Notes: a model not told the origin generated them from the letters alone. DNA of 46,976 nt from an uncultured Ruminococcus sp. (GCA_900550695.1 URTF01000007.1:1-46976), one strand, 5' to 3'. Shown: positions 1 to 7,942, counted from the first letter of the stretch. A program made the numbers and translations.

Positions 1-33
1 TCTGGACACCCACCACCCTTTGAAAAGCGTGGA

Positions 34-66
34 CGTAAACTTTAATTTTGTGCAACTTTTTTCAAT
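34..66 (-). repeat. dispersed 33-bp repeat, copy 1
   Basis: Read on the minus strand this begins ATTGAAAAAAGTTGCACAAA and ends AAGTTTACG. Nearly the same sequence, with one extra base, occurs at 10167-10200 in the opposite orientation. The repeat may extend to the left edge of the window. Its function is unknown. Confidence 0.6.
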
Positions 67-87
67 AATATACTTTCCCTACAAACT

Positions 88-120
88 GAACCGCCCGACA
101 AAAAGCTTGTCGGGCGGTTC
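88..120. terminator. strong hairpin terminator after the TtcA-like gene
   Basis: Perfect 14-bp arms (GAACCGCCCGACAA and its complement) enclose a 5-base loop. The T-rich flank is better on the plus strand (GTTTTATT), but the hairpin lies 7 bases beyond the stop of the minus-strand gene, so it may work in both directions. Confidence 0.75.
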
Positions 121-127
121 GTTTTAT

Positions 128-1291
128 TCAATACTTCTCATAATTATCCAGAAAATGATGCAGATTTCCGTCAAGGTCTTTATAGGACGGCAAAGTTTTC
201 AGATTTACACCCTCAACACTGCGGAAAATGTTCATTTCTATCTGCGGATTTATCTTTGAAAGCTGCGAAATGAGCTGCTTTATCTCCTGACGCTTTGAGG
301 TATGTTCGTTGTCCTCCTCGGAAGCCGCCTGATCGGTGAATTTGCAGGCGCACTGGATAAAATGCAGACCGTTGTAGTCACGCCAGCGCTTGACATCTTC
401 CTCACGGATAAAGTACATCGGTCGGATAAGCTCCATTCCCTCGAAATTCGCACTGTGGAGCTTCGGCATCATCGTCTGCACCTGACCGCCGTATATCATT
501 CCCATAAGTATCGTTTCGATAACATCGTCAAAATGATGACCGAGAGCAATCTTGCTGCAGCCGAGTTCCTTTGCCTTTGCGTAAAGATTTCCCCGCCTCA
601 TTCTTGCACAAAGATAACACGGGTTGGTCTTTACGTTGAACACGGATGAAAAAATATCCGTTTCAAATATTGTCAGCGGAATGTCGAGAAGCTCCGCATT
701 CTTTTCGATTATCCTGCGGTTAGCAGGGCTGTAGCCGGGATCCATAAGCAGAAAAACGACCTCGAACTCCATTTTGTTGTGACGCTTTATCTCCTGAAAA
801 AGCTTTGCCATAAGGAACGAATCCTTGCCGCCCGAAATGCAGACGGCTATTTTGTCGCCCTCGCTGATAAGCTGATATTCGTTGAGCGCCTTTGTGAAGC
901 GGCTCAAAAGCGAGCTGTGGAATTTCTTTCGTATGCTGCGCTCTGCGTCCTCTGCCTTTGATCCGCCCGTTTCAAGTGCCGTGCGAAGCCAGTCTATGTA
1001 GCCGCCGTCAAGATTATATGCATCGAAGCCGAGCAAACAGAGCCGCTCCGCAAATTCTCCGCTCATTATGCCGCCGTTTCCGCAAACGATAAGCTTTTTG
1101 CCCTTATATTCCGAAAGCCGAGCGGAAATTTCTTCGTCCGAAAGCTTCGGCGAAACAGGAACTGCTCCGTCAATATGTCCGAATGAGTAGGAATATTCCC
1201 CTCTTATGTCAATGACCATATATTCTTCGCCGCTCATAGTATGAAGTTCATCGGTCGATATCAGTTTTGCCGTTTGTGCGATCTCTGACAT
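128..1291 (-). CDS. rhodanese-domain / TtcA-type PP-loop tRNA thiolase
   Basis: This is a 387-residue two-domain protein. Residues about 8-105 look like a rhodanese domain with Cys70 followed by the loop GNGGIMS, so the sulfur-carrying cysteine is retained. Residues about 120-370 form a PP-loop ATPase with SGGKDS, a CxxC pair (CYLC) and the GHHFDD motif of the TtcA/TtuA class, which thiolates tRNA bases using an iron-sulfur cluster. A late CxC (CAC) may supply the third cluster cysteine. The fusion suggests that the rhodanese domain delivers sulfur to the thiolase; that is inference. The start follows GAGGTG and lies downstream of a good promoter. The exact tRNA target cannot be told from sequence, and a more general TtcA-like annotation is also possible. 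Confidence 0.85.
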   Translation of the reverse strand: MSEIAQTAKLISTDELHTMSGEEYMVIDIRGEYSYSFGHIDGAVPVSPKLSDEEISARLSEYKGKKLIVCGNGGIMSGEFAERLCLLGFDAYNLDGGYIDWLRTALETGGSKAEDAERSIRKKFHSSLLSRFTKALNEYQLISEGDKIAVCISGGKDSFLMAKLFQEIKRHNKMEFEVVFLLMDPGYSPANRRIIEKNAELLDIPLTIFETDIFSSVFNVKTNPCYLCARMRRGNLYAKAKELGCSKIALGHHFDDVIETILMGMIYGGQVQTMMPKLHSANFEGMELIRPMYFIREEDVKRWRDYNGLHFIQCACKFTDQAASEEDNEHTSKRQEIKQLISQLSKINPQIEMNIFRSVEGVNLKTLPSYKDLDGNLHHFLDNYEKY

Positions 1292-1321
1292 TTGTACACC
1301 TCATTTTCTTTTTCTTGTATC

Positions 1322-1350
1322 ATTATATAATATTTTTTGGGGAAATTCAA
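1322..1350 (-). promoter_or_regulatory. sigma-A promoter of the TtcA-like gene
   Basis: On the minus strand TTGAAT (1345-1350), a 17-bp spacer and TATAAT (1322-1327) precede the gene start by about 30 bases. Confidence 0.6.
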
Positions 1351-1410
1351 TAGCAAATCAATGCGGAATAAAAATAACTCCGGATCACACATCAGATTTG
1401 TTCCGTTTTA

Positions 1411-1455
1411 TGTCGAAAAAAATTTATTGACTTTTGGTAATTAATGGTATATAAT
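1411..1455 (+). promoter_or_regulatory. sigma-A promoter with a 0A-box-like site
   Basis: TTGACT (1427-1432), 17 bp and TATAAT (1450-1455) form a promoter for the zinc-ribbon gene. TGTCGAA at 1411-1417, just upstream of the -35, matches the Spo0A binding box. Control by Spo0A is inference from this single 7-base match. Confidence 0.55.
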
Positions 1456-1522
1456 TCTAAATATAAGAACTTTTTGTTTAAGGTCACCTAAAAATATTTT
1501 AGAAAAATAAGGAATGATAAAA

Positions 1523-2656
1523 ATGATTTGCCCAAAATGCGGAAAAACCTACGGTAACAAAATATCCTACTGCATAAGCTGCGGAATCCCTCTCGAACCG
1601 GAGGACGAAACTTCTGTCGAAACAGTGTCCGGACAGGAAACAAGACCAATAACTCTTTCGCCGAATCTTTTCGCCGCAGACACTCCGCTCACCGAACCCG
1701 CACCATCTGCTGTACGTGCGATAAGCATGACATCATCGAACGAAAAGAAACACCGCAGAAGTTCGCACGGTTTTGTCGGATCCGCAGTGTCTGTGTTTCT
1801 CTCGGCGGCACTTTTCGGAACTATGCTGCTCTTTTTCGGCAGCACTGTCGGACGTGCCGTGACCGATGAAAACAACGCCGCCGAGGCCGTCCGCAGCATG
1901 GATATTCTTAGTATCCCTGCAAAGGAACTGAAAATTTCTGACCCCGAAGGCGAAAAGTTTTCCGACGGGCGGACTGTCGGGGAGGTCATTGCAGCTATGA
2001 CTGTTGGTTCGGGCGTTGACGAAAACAATATCAGACGAATTTATGAGCGTTCGACCGTGAAGGAATTCATCGGGAATACTGCCGCCGAATACGCCGAATA
2101 TATCCGTAACGGCAAAAAGCCCGAGGAAGTCACTCCCGAGCGCATCAAGTCGCTGCTCGGTGAAAACATTTCCGTTATCAGCACGAACACGGGCGTTGAG
2201 CTTTCCGAAAGCGACCTTGAGCTTGCATATGAACAAATAGAACTCTCAGGTGATGCGCTTTCATGCCTTTCCGTTTCAAATCTTGAACAGAGCAGCAGCG
2301 GCCCCGTACTGAAGATCCTGCGTGCATTCCTTTCTGCGCCGATAGTGATATCGGAGCTTGTATTTGCGGCGGCTCTTATCTTTTCTATTGCCGTCATAAA
2401 TAAAAACAGGACCCGTTCAATGGGGTTCTGCGGCATACCGATCTTTCTTGCCGGGGTCACGGCGGCTGTATTTACGTTTATGTTTTCGATGCAGCTCGGA
2501 CTTTTCGGCGATCTCGACGGACTTGTGAAAGAAACCGCCGCAGGCATCTCCGCCGCCGTTTCGCAGAATGCATATCAGATAAGCGCTGCGATGATGTTCA
2601 CGGGACTTTGTATCCTCATTGCTGCACGTATTTCGCAGCATGAGAAAAAAATATGA
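1523..2656 (+). CDS. zinc-ribbon membrane protein, function unknown
   Basis: I chose the second ATG (1523) because the AAGGA ribosome site touches the first ATG at 1514 but is well spaced from this one, and the protein then begins MICPKCGK like many zinc-ribbon proteins. It has 377 residues. Cys3, Cys6, Cys17 and Cys20 form a CxxC...CxxC zinc ribbon. A low-complexity linker follows, then a membrane helix near residues 88-110, an extracytoplasmic segment of about 150 residues with no family I recognise, and two further hydrophobic helices near residues 260-285 and 295-320 with a last one near 350-370. Such proteins are usually membrane sensors or regulators of unknown role. It stands alone with its own promoter. 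Confidence 0.75.
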   Translation: MICPKCGKTYGNKISYCISCGIPLEPEDETSVETVSGQETRPITLSPNLFAADTPLTEPAPSAVRAISMTSSNEKKHRRSSHGFVGSAVSVFLSAALFGTMLLFFGSTVGRAVTDENNAAEAVRSMDILSIPAKELKISDPEGEKFSDGRTVGEVIAAMTVGSGVDENNIRRIYERSTVKEFIGNTAAEYAEYIRNGKKPEEVTPERIKSLLGENISVISTNTGVELSESDLELAYEQIELSGDALSCLSVSNLEQSSSGPVLKILRAFLSAPIVISELVFAAALIFSIAVINKNRTRSMGFCGIPIFLAGVTAAVFTFMFSMQLGLFGDLDGLVKETAAGISAAVSQNAYQISAAMMFTGLCILIAARISQHEKKI

Positions 2657-2659
2657 CAA

Positions 2660-2700
2660 AAGGCATTGCGATCCGCAAAAAATGCGTCCTGCAATGCCTT
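2660..2700 (-). terminator. terminator of the HPt gene
   Basis: Ten-base arms AAGGCATTGC / GCAATGCCTT lie between the convergent zinc-ribbon and HPt genes. On the minus strand the hairpin runs into TTTTGTC, so it mainly serves the HPt gene. It starts only 3 bases after the plus-strand gene. Confidence 0.55.
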
Positions 2701-2784
2701 GTCGAAAACAGATCGGTTTATGCTGTTTTTACTGAAGGTGTACAAAAAACGACACAGCCCTTTTCGGTATTTTATCATTCACGG

Positions 2785-3156
2785 TCATTCATGCGGAGTT
2801 TCCTTTATAACACGCTGTATCTCGGCAACCTCGGGCTGCATACTGCGCAGACGCTTTTCCGCATCACCGTATTTACCCGCTTTGAGCTCCTTCATAACGT
2901 TCTCCGCCTCAGAGAACAGCGCATCCATTCCGAGATTTCCGAGAACTCCCTTAAGCTTGTGCGAACACATTTCAGCCTTTGCATGATCTCCCTTTGCAAG
3001 GCTGTCAAATATCTCCCCGAACCGTTCCGTGTCCGCAAATTCATCAAGGAATTTCACATACAGCTCAGTAAGTCCGCCGAAACGGTCAATGGTCTTATCC
3101 GTATTTACACCGACACGCTTGAGCTTATCAAAAAATGGATCAAAGTTCTTTTCCAT
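2785..3156 (-). CDS. orphan HPt (histidine phosphotransfer) protein
   Basis: The ATG at 3156 is preceded by AAAGGGGAG at good spacing; an upstream TTG at 3177 overlaps that ribosome site and is rejected. The product is 123 residues, the size of a single HPt domain. His66 lies in SHKLKG followed by GNLG, the usual phosphorylatable-histidine context. HPt proteins relay phosphate between response-regulator receiver domains. No histidine kinase is adjacent; the next gene, divergently transcribed, is a CheY-like receiver, so a relay between the two is plausible but is inference. It has its own strong promoter. Confidence 0.8.
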   Translation of the reverse strand: MEKNFDPFFDKLKRVGVNTDKTIDRFGGLTELYVKFLDEFADTERFGEIFDSLAKGDHAKAEMCSHKLKGVLGNLGMDALFSEAENVMKELKAGKYGDAEKRLRSMQPEVAEIQRVIKETPHE

Positions 3157-3254
3157 ATCCGAAAACTCCCCTTTCAAGATACTGGTATCATATTTCAGAT
3201 CATCATCGGCAGAACACCGCCGGTCATCTGTCAGATAAAATTTTCACTGATACT

Positions 3255-3283
3255 ATTATATATTGTCGGACATATTTTGTCAA
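3255..3283 (-). promoter_or_regulatory. sigma-A promoter of the HPt gene
   Basis: On the minus strand TTGACA (3278-3283), 17 bp and TATAAT (3255-3260) form a consensus promoter about 95 bases upstream of the gene. Confidence 0.75.
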
Positions 3284-3421
3284 CAGAAAGCGCAAACCAA
3301 AATCATTTGTCACTATTTATGTGAACTTTTATTACTTATTTAACATTTTTAACATAAATATAAAAGTTTGTGTTGTACAAGTTGCACAAGATATCTAAAA
3401 AAAGAATATTTATTAATCCCC

Positions 3422-3450
3422 TTGAAAAAAAAGGTTATCTGTGGTATAAT
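3422..3450 (+). promoter_or_regulatory. sigma-A promoter of the CheY/CheX-like operon
   Basis: TTGAAA (3422-3427), 17 bp and TATAAT (3445-3450) lie 33 bases before the CheY-like start. Confidence 0.75.
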
Positions 3451-3483
3451 TCAATTATAATATTTGGTTTAGGAGGCGCACAG

Positions 3484-3858
3484 ATGTCCGATACAGCAAA
3501 AAAGCTCAAAATACTTATCTGCGATGACTCGGCTCTTGTCAGAAAACAATTAAGCAATATACTTTCCAATATCGGAGAATTTGAAATATTCTTTGCCGAA
3601 AACGGTAATTTGGCAGTAACAAAATATGCGGAGATCCTCCCCGATCTTTCTTTTATGGATATTGTAATGCCCGAAAAATCGGGTATCGACGCACTCAAAG
3701 ACATTATCTCGCTCAACCCGAACGCTAAAGTCGTTATGGCATCCTCTATCGGAACACAGAATAACCTTAAAACAGCTATCGAAAGCGGTGCTTTTGATTT
3801 CATTCAGAAACCGATCGAAAAAAATGCAGTTGAAAAAATCATCAATAAGATAGTATAA
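3484..3858 (+). CDS. CheY-like single-domain response regulator
   Basis: The start at 3484 follows AGGAGG. The 124-residue product is one receiver domain with Asp14/Asp15 for magnesium, the phospho-acceptor Asp59 in FMDIVMP, a Ser in VVMASS at the Thr/Ser switch position and the conserved Lys in QKP. It has no output domain, as in CheY. It is followed after 15 bases by a gene with a CheX-like domain, so the pair looks like a receiver and its phosphatase. It lies some 30 kb from the cheA operon in this window, so its kinase partner is not certain. Confidence 0.88.
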   Translation: MSDTAKKLKILICDDSALVRKQLSNILSNIGEFEIFFAENGNLAVTKYAEILPDLSFMDIVMPEKSGIDALKDIISLNPNAKVVMASSIGTQNNLKTAIESGAFDFIQKPIEKNAVEKIINKIV

Positions 3859-3873
3859 GGAGGGCAGACTGCC

Positions 3874-4755
3874 ATGTTTACTCAATTTTTCGGCAACTAT
3901 CTTCTCAACAGCGGACTCGTTTCACCCGAAAAACTTTCTGACGCCCTCGGAAGACTTTCCGAAACAAAATTAAGACTTGGCGTGCTTGCTATCAATGCCG
4001 GTATCATGACCGCAGAACAGGTCGACAAAGTCCACGCCGAACAGCAGAGAGTCGACAAGCGCATCGGCGAGCTTATGGTCGATATGGGTTATGCCACCAA
4101 CGAACAGATCGAAAAACTTCTTAAGACCCAGCCAAGCGCTCACCTTCTCCTCGGTCAGACTCTTGTCAATGACGGTGTTATGACAAACTCACAGTTTGAA
4201 AATGCCCTCAACAGCTATAAAAAGGAAATGGGCATCACCGATGAGGCTCTCAACGATTCCGACCTTGGTGATTTCCGTCCGCTCGTTGACAAATTCTATA
4301 ATTTCGACAATGCTGACAACTCCTCCTATCTCACGGGATATATCGTTCTTCTTTTCAAGAACCTTGTCCGTTTCATCGGAACTGACTTTGCTCCGCTCAA
4401 TGCGAAGGAGCTTTACGACAATATCTCACGCAGCTGCATGGGTCAGGAGATCCGCGGCGGCGTAAAGGCTCTTACTCTCATTGATGCCGATGATGACTCG
4501 CTCATCGAATTCGCATCACGTTTTTCGGGTGAACACCTCACCGAAAATGACGATTTCACCCGTGACTGCATCAACGAATTCCTTAATCTCCACAATGGAC
4601 TTTTCGCTGTGAACCTTTCCAACGAAACCGGTCTTGAGATCGAACTTTCTCCTCAGCTCGTTTACAATGACATCAGCATCGAAACCATAAAGAATTCTCA
4701 CGTTATCCCCGTTTGCTTCTCATTCGGAACGGTAAACTTTATCATCAGCATATAA
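3874..4755 (+). CDS. CheX-like phosphatase domain with four GspE-N-like repeats
   Basis: This 293-residue protein starts after AGGAGG. The N-terminal 110 or so residues contain four short repeats of the type LG-x-x-L-x-x-x-G-x-[MVY]-T-x-x-Q (near residues 6-25, 33-52, 63-82 and 90-110), which resemble the N-terminal domain of type II secretion/MshE ATPases. In some such proteins this domain binds cyclic di-GMP. The C-terminal 150 residues look like a CheX/CheC-type domain: the segment NEFLNLHNG carries the E-x-x-N motif used by CheX to dephosphorylate CheY-P. Coupling to the CheY-like gene 15 bases upstream supports that reading. Domain calls are from motifs only; nucleotide binding is speculative. 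A strong terminator follows. Confidence 0.65.
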   Translation: MFTQFFGNYLLNSGLVSPEKLSDALGRLSETKLRLGVLAINAGIMTAEQVDKVHAEQQRVDKRIGELMVDMGYATNEQIEKLLKTQPSAHLLLGQTLVNDGVMTNSQFENALNSYKKEMGITDEALNDSDLGDFRPLVDKFYNFDNADNSSYLTGYIVLLFKNLVRFIGTDFAPLNAKELYDNISRSCMGQEIRGGVKALTLIDADDDSLIEFASRFSGEHLTENDDFTRDCINEFLNLHNGLFAVNLSNETGLEIELSPQLVYNDISIETIKNSHVIPVCFSFGTVNFIISI

Positions 4756-4780
4756 CGAAAGTTATTTTCATCCTTTCTTG

Positions 4781-4826
4781 GACACAGCCTGTATATCTTC
4801 GGATATGCAGGCTGTGTCTTTTTTCT
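4781..4826 (+). terminator. terminator of the CheY/CheX-like operon
   Basis: GACACAGCCTG and its complement enclose an inner stem with a TTCG loop, followed by TTTTTT. This is a classic intrinsic terminator. Confidence 0.92.
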
Positions 4827-4857
4827 AAAGAGTAATATAACTGTAACTGAAATGTAA

Positions 4858-4886
4858 TTGTATTTTTTCGGAGCAAATGGTATAAT
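4858..4886 (+). promoter_or_regulatory. sigma-A promoter of the lipoprotein gene
   Basis: TTGTAT (4858-4863), 17 bp and TATAAT (4881-4886) lie 63 bases before the start. Confidence 0.7.
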
Positions 4887-4949
4887 ATAGTTGTATCATA
4901 GGCGGAGTATGACCCGCCAAAACATATAATATCCGAAAGGAAATCCCAC

Positions 4950-6218
4950 ATGAAATATATAAGTAAAAGGCTGACTGTTTTATTATCATCCCTGTTGGCG
5001 ACAGCTTTTGTACTTTGTTCCTGCAATAAGGCAGCTGAAACATCAGCGGATACTGCCGCCATGACCTCCGATGTTTCAGAAACGGCGGAAACGACCTCCG
5101 CCGAAACAGATACACCGAAAATAATGCTTGGCGCATCGCCAAATGCCGCTGACACCGACGCCGCACCCGAAAGCTTTTCTTCCTATACATTCTCTTTGAG
5201 CGGCGGCGAGGACAACTATATGATAACCGTTTCCGCAGCGGAGGACGACAAATCACTCAAGATAATAACCGAGGATAACGCTTTCAACTTCTCGGAATAT
5301 ACCCTTACTGCACCCGAAAACTATATCATCAATATTCCCTATTCACAGGAATACGCCTCAACGGTATGCAGCGTCCTCACCAACACCGCTGATGACCGGA
5401 CAGTTCCCGATATCGTCCAGTTCATTTTCTACCTTGATAATTTTGATACCGAGGAAGAACTCCCCTACACCGTAAAGCGTTTCTATTCCGTCAAGGACAA
5501 CAAGTTCACCGAGGTCGGAGTTTTTGACGCTGACGGAAACAGAATGGACTACATTCCAGAGTTTACGCTCCTTCGCACCGAGGGAACGGTATTTATGCCG
5601 ACACCGACCGTATCCTTTGATGACAGCGGCGCAGCATCGGTAGACCTTGAAGTTTATGACTTTGACACAAAAGAACTGACGCTGAAAAAACGTGTCCGGT
5701 CCGCAGATTTTGAAACCGACAAGCTTTACTACGGCTATGCCGCAAAAGCAGTTGCAGACGATATTGCGAAATATTTTACAACAACGAGCCTTAATGTGAG
5801 CAACTATGAGGACTATGTTCAGTTTGATCCGCTCAATTCGGACGGCACAAGCATCATGTTCTATTTCGTGGACGATCCCCGTTTTAAAACGGTCGAAGAG
5901 CTTGAAAGCTTTGTGAAGAAATACTTTGACGCAAAAACAACAAACGAAATGTTCATCAACGCTCCGCAGAAATACCGTGACGTTAACGGAAAACTTGTAA
6001 CAGTCGTCGGCGATGCAGGCATCTCCTATATCGGCGACATTACGATAACAAGTTATAATTACAACGAAAAAACAAGTACCATTACCTACAAAACAAAAGC
6101 CGAGCGTTTCGACGACGAAGGCAGATTCATAGAATTCATCGACGGCGGCGACTTCACACTTGAAGTAAATCCGACCGATCAGAGTTTTAAGATCACACAG
6201 TATAAATTGAATTATTGA
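4950..6218 (+). CDS. lipoprotein, function unknown
   Basis: The 422-residue product has a Gram-positive lipoprotein signal: positive N-terminus, hydrophobic stretch and a lipobox ending at Cys25 (VLCSC). A Thr/Ala/Ser/Glu-rich linker to about residue 65 would span the wall. The mature part seems to hold an N-terminal beta-rich domain (about 70-170) and a C-terminal domain (about 250-420) in which DVNGKLVTVVGDAG and the final beta strands recall IseA/YoeB-type or NTF2-like folds. I cannot assign a family with confidence. The ribosome site is GAAAGGAAA. It is monocistronic, with its own promoter and terminator. Confidence 0.75.
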   Translation: MKYISKRLTVLLSSLLATAFVLCSCNKAAETSADTAAMTSDVSETAETTSAETDTPKIMLGASPNAADTDAAPESFSSYTFSLSGGEDNYMITVSAAEDDKSLKIITEDNAFNFSEYTLTAPENYIINIPYSQEYASTVCSVLTNTADDRTVPDIVQFIFYLDNFDTEEELPYTVKRFYSVKDNKFTEVGVFDADGNRMDYIPEFTLLRTEGTVFMPTPTVSFDDSGAASVDLEVYDFDTKELTLKKRVRSADFETDKLYYGYAAKAVADDIAKYFTTTSLNVSNYEDYVQFDPLNSDGTSIMFYFVDDPRFKTVEELESFVKKYFDAKTTNEMFINAPQKYRDVNGKLVTVVGDAGISYIGDITITSYNYNEKTSTITYKTKAERFDDEGRFIEFIDGGDFTLEVNPTDQSFKITQYKLNY

Positions 6219-6227
6219 TAAGCAAAC

Positions 6228-6284
6228 AGCCGCAGATTTTTATGTATTATATTGGTAATTGAAATTGCTGCGGCTGATTTTTTT
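6228..6284 (+). terminator. terminator of the lipoprotein gene
   Basis: AGCCGCAG / CTGCGGCT arms around an AT-rich 32-base loop are followed by GATTTTTTT, 10 bases after the stop codon. Confidence 0.75.
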
Positions 6285-6298
6285 GCAAATATTCACTT

Positions 6299-6354
6299 AA
6301 TTCACTTTGTTCAGTGAAAATTCACTCCATTCGCTGAATAAAGTGAATTTTCAC
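6299..6354. repeat. short inverted repeat, GTGAAAATTCACT type
   Basis: Perfect 13-bp arms GTGAAAATTCACT (6314-6326) and AGTGAATTTTCAC (6342-6354), preceded by a partial third copy (AATTCACTTTGTTCAGTGAA at 6299-6318). It lies between two convergent genes and their terminators, and looks like a small palindromic repeat element of unknown role. Confidence 0.6.
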
Positions 6355-6402
6355 ATTTGTATAACACTTTAGCAATTTTAATAATAACCTTAAATAAAAA
6401 TT

Positions 6403-6442
6403 CGGCAGCAGACACAAACCCAAAAGCTTGTGTCTGCTGCCG
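6403..6442 (-). terminator. terminator of spo0A
   Basis: Perfect 15-bp arms CGGCAGCAGACACAA / TTGTGTCTGCTGCCG enclose 10 bases. On the minus strand AATTTTTATTT follows. Confidence 0.9.
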
Positions 6443-6453
6443 ATTTAAGTCAA

Positions 6454-6491
6454 AGTCATGCAGTAGCTGCCACAGTCATGCAGTAGCTGCC
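6454..6491. repeat. 20-bp tandem duplication across the spo0A stop
   Basis: AGTCATGCAGTAGCTGCC occurs at 6454-6471 and again at 6474-6491. The second copy holds the last codons and the TGA of spo0A; the first lies just after it. It looks like a recent slippage or duplication event. Confidence 0.8.
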
Positions 6492-7282
6492 TGCGGTGTT
6501 TTTCCCGCAATATTTGTATTTTTTGCCGAAATGCGGAAACGCAGACGAAGATTATCGGTTATCAGTGCAATGAACTCGGAATTCGTCGGCTTGCCTTTCC
6601 CGCCGTTTATAGTGTAGCCGAACATTTTTGTAAGTACGTCAACGTCTCCTCTGTCCCATGCGGTTTCGATAGCGTGTCGGATAGCTCTCTCAACTCGTGA
6701 CGGAGAGGTATCAAATTTACGTGCGATCGTCGGATAGAGCAGCTTTGTTACGCTTTCAAGCATTTCGGAATCGTTGATCGAAAGCATTATTGCCTCACGC
6801 AGGTAATGATATCCCTTGATATGCGCAGGGATCCCGATGGTATGGATAATGTCGGTGACAACAACCTCCATGTGCGCCTGATCGGAGTCATCATCAAAAT
6901 CACTGACCGAAGACGGCGTGATATGCTCGACAAAGCTCAGAAGCGTGTCGATCTCGAACGGCTTGATAAGGACATACGCATTTTTTCTGCTCATAATATT
7001 CTTTTCGACACAGACATTGCGGCAGGGCGAAGTCACAATGAAAAACGGGCTTTTTACGTTTCCTGTGTCGACCCTGTGCATGACCTCCATTGCGTCTGCG
7101 GCGGGCATAAGAGCATCACAGATCACAATATCGGGTTGGAACGAGCGTATATTCCCCAGCACAGTTCCCCCGTCACTTTCACATTCCATTACGGAATATC
7201 CTTTCATGTTAAGGGCATTTGACATTTTTTTGCTGAAATCCAAAGAATTATCGGCAATAAGAATTTTAACATTAGCTGACAT
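6476..7282 (-). CDS. spo0A: Spo0A, sporulation master regulator
   Basis: Starting at the ATG at 7282, which follows AGGAGG, the protein has 268 residues, the normal Spo0A length. The receiver domain has Asp11, the phospho-acceptor Asp56 (ICDALMP) and Lys in LIKPFE. The C-terminal DNA-binding domain (about 140-260) carries the near-invariant Spo0A segments IPAHIKGYHYLREAI, SPSRVERAIRHAIE and GKPTNSEFIALI. Phosphorylated Spo0A binds 0A boxes and commits cells to sporulation, so the organism probably is, or descends from, an endospore former. No spoIVB is seen upstream, which is the usual neighbour in bacilli and many clostridia. A palindromic 0A-box pair upstream points to autoregulation. Confidence 0.97.
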   Translation of the reverse strand: MSANVKILIADNSLDFSKKMSNALNMKGYSVMECESDGGTVLGNIRSFQPDIVICDALMPAADAMEVMHRVDTGNVKSPFFIVTSPCRNVCVEKNIMSRKNAYVLIKPFEIDTLLSFVEHITPSSVSDFDDDSDQAHMEVVVTDIIHTIGIPAHIKGYHYLREAIMLSINDSEMLESVTKLLYPTIARKFDTSPSRVERAIRHAIETAWDRGDVDVLTKMFGYTINGGKGKPTNSEFIALITDNLRLRFRISAKNTNIAGKTPQAATA

Positions 7283-7339
7283 AATTATACCTCCTAAAAT
7301 TTCTTCTTCCATATTTTACCATTAAATATTAAAATTTTG

Positions 7340-7387
7340 TGTCGAAACAGGAAACAAAATCACTGTTTGTTTCCAAAAGTTTCGACA
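7340..7387. promoter_or_regulatory. 48-bp palindrome with two inverted 0A boxes upstream of spo0A
   Basis: TGTCGAAA (7340-7347) and TTTCGACA (7380-7387) are inverted 0A boxes. Nested inside them are the further arms GGAAACAAA (7350-7358) and TTTGTTTCC (7366-7374). The centre lies about 80 bases before the spo0A start. Spo0A is known to bind TGTCGAA, so this is a good autoregulatory operator candidate; the promoter itself is not clear. Confidence 0.75.
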
Positions 7388-7479
7388 TCAAACAACCTTT
7401 TTTTGGTAAAAAACAGATTTTTATATCGTAAGCGCAATTTTTCGCAGAGCGGGAACCGCTGCGCATCAATGCGCTTTTA

Positions 7480-7580
7480 TACTTAACACCAATTAAAAAC
7501 TTTAGAGGTGACCTTTACATAAAACCGTGCATATATGGATCATCCGACGATTTTTTCTATAGTTTTATTTGTGTTTAGTA
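7480..7580. mobile_element. MITE-like element, copy 1 (101 bp)
   Basis: The left end TACTTAACACCAATTAAAAA and the right end TTATTTGTGTTTAGTA are imperfect inverted repeats of each other. The right half, with TATATGGAT and GATTTTTTCTATAGTTTTAT, matches the copies at 20001-20100 and, inverted, 46926-46976. No coding capacity; it is consistent with a non-autonomous transposable element. Confidence 0.8.
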
Positions 7581-7582
7581 TT

Positions 7583-7907
7583 AGTATTATCGACAGACCG
7601 GAAAAAACAAAATTAGATTTTCAAGTTTCGATTTCTCCCTGATTTTTCAAAGGTATATACCATATCACATTTTTTTAAAACTTTTGCCATAATAATGATA
7701 CACCATTTAGGTAAGTATGTCAATAAATTTACAAAACAATCATTTCTAAACTTTTCAACAGGATTTTATATAATTCTTACAAATCTATGAATATAGTCTA
7801 CATATAAAGCATATATTTTATATGGGTTTTATTACTGCTTGTAGACGTGTTAATACAAATGCCTTGCAAAGGTTTACAAAATGTTCACAAAAGAATTATG
7901 ATCCCAC
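7583..7907. other. AT-rich intergenic stretch, nothing recognised
   Basis: Between the MITE copy and the leuA promoter I see only AT-rich sequence with no convincing ORF, hairpin or RNA motif. Confidence 0.5.
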
Positions 7908-7936
7908 TTGACAAACCGAAAGATCAGTGCTATAAT
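7908..7936 (+). promoter_or_regulatory. sigma-A promoter of the leuA T-box transcript
   Basis: TTGACA (7908-7913), 17 bp and TATAAT (7931-7936) form a perfect consensus promoter. Confidence 0.9.
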
Positions 7937-7942
7937 TTGGTT

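Noticed and set aside
3484..3858. assigning this receiver as the CheY of the cheA operon
   Set aside because: It matches CheY, but the cheA operon is 30 kb away and other kinases may exist; only the domain class is supported.
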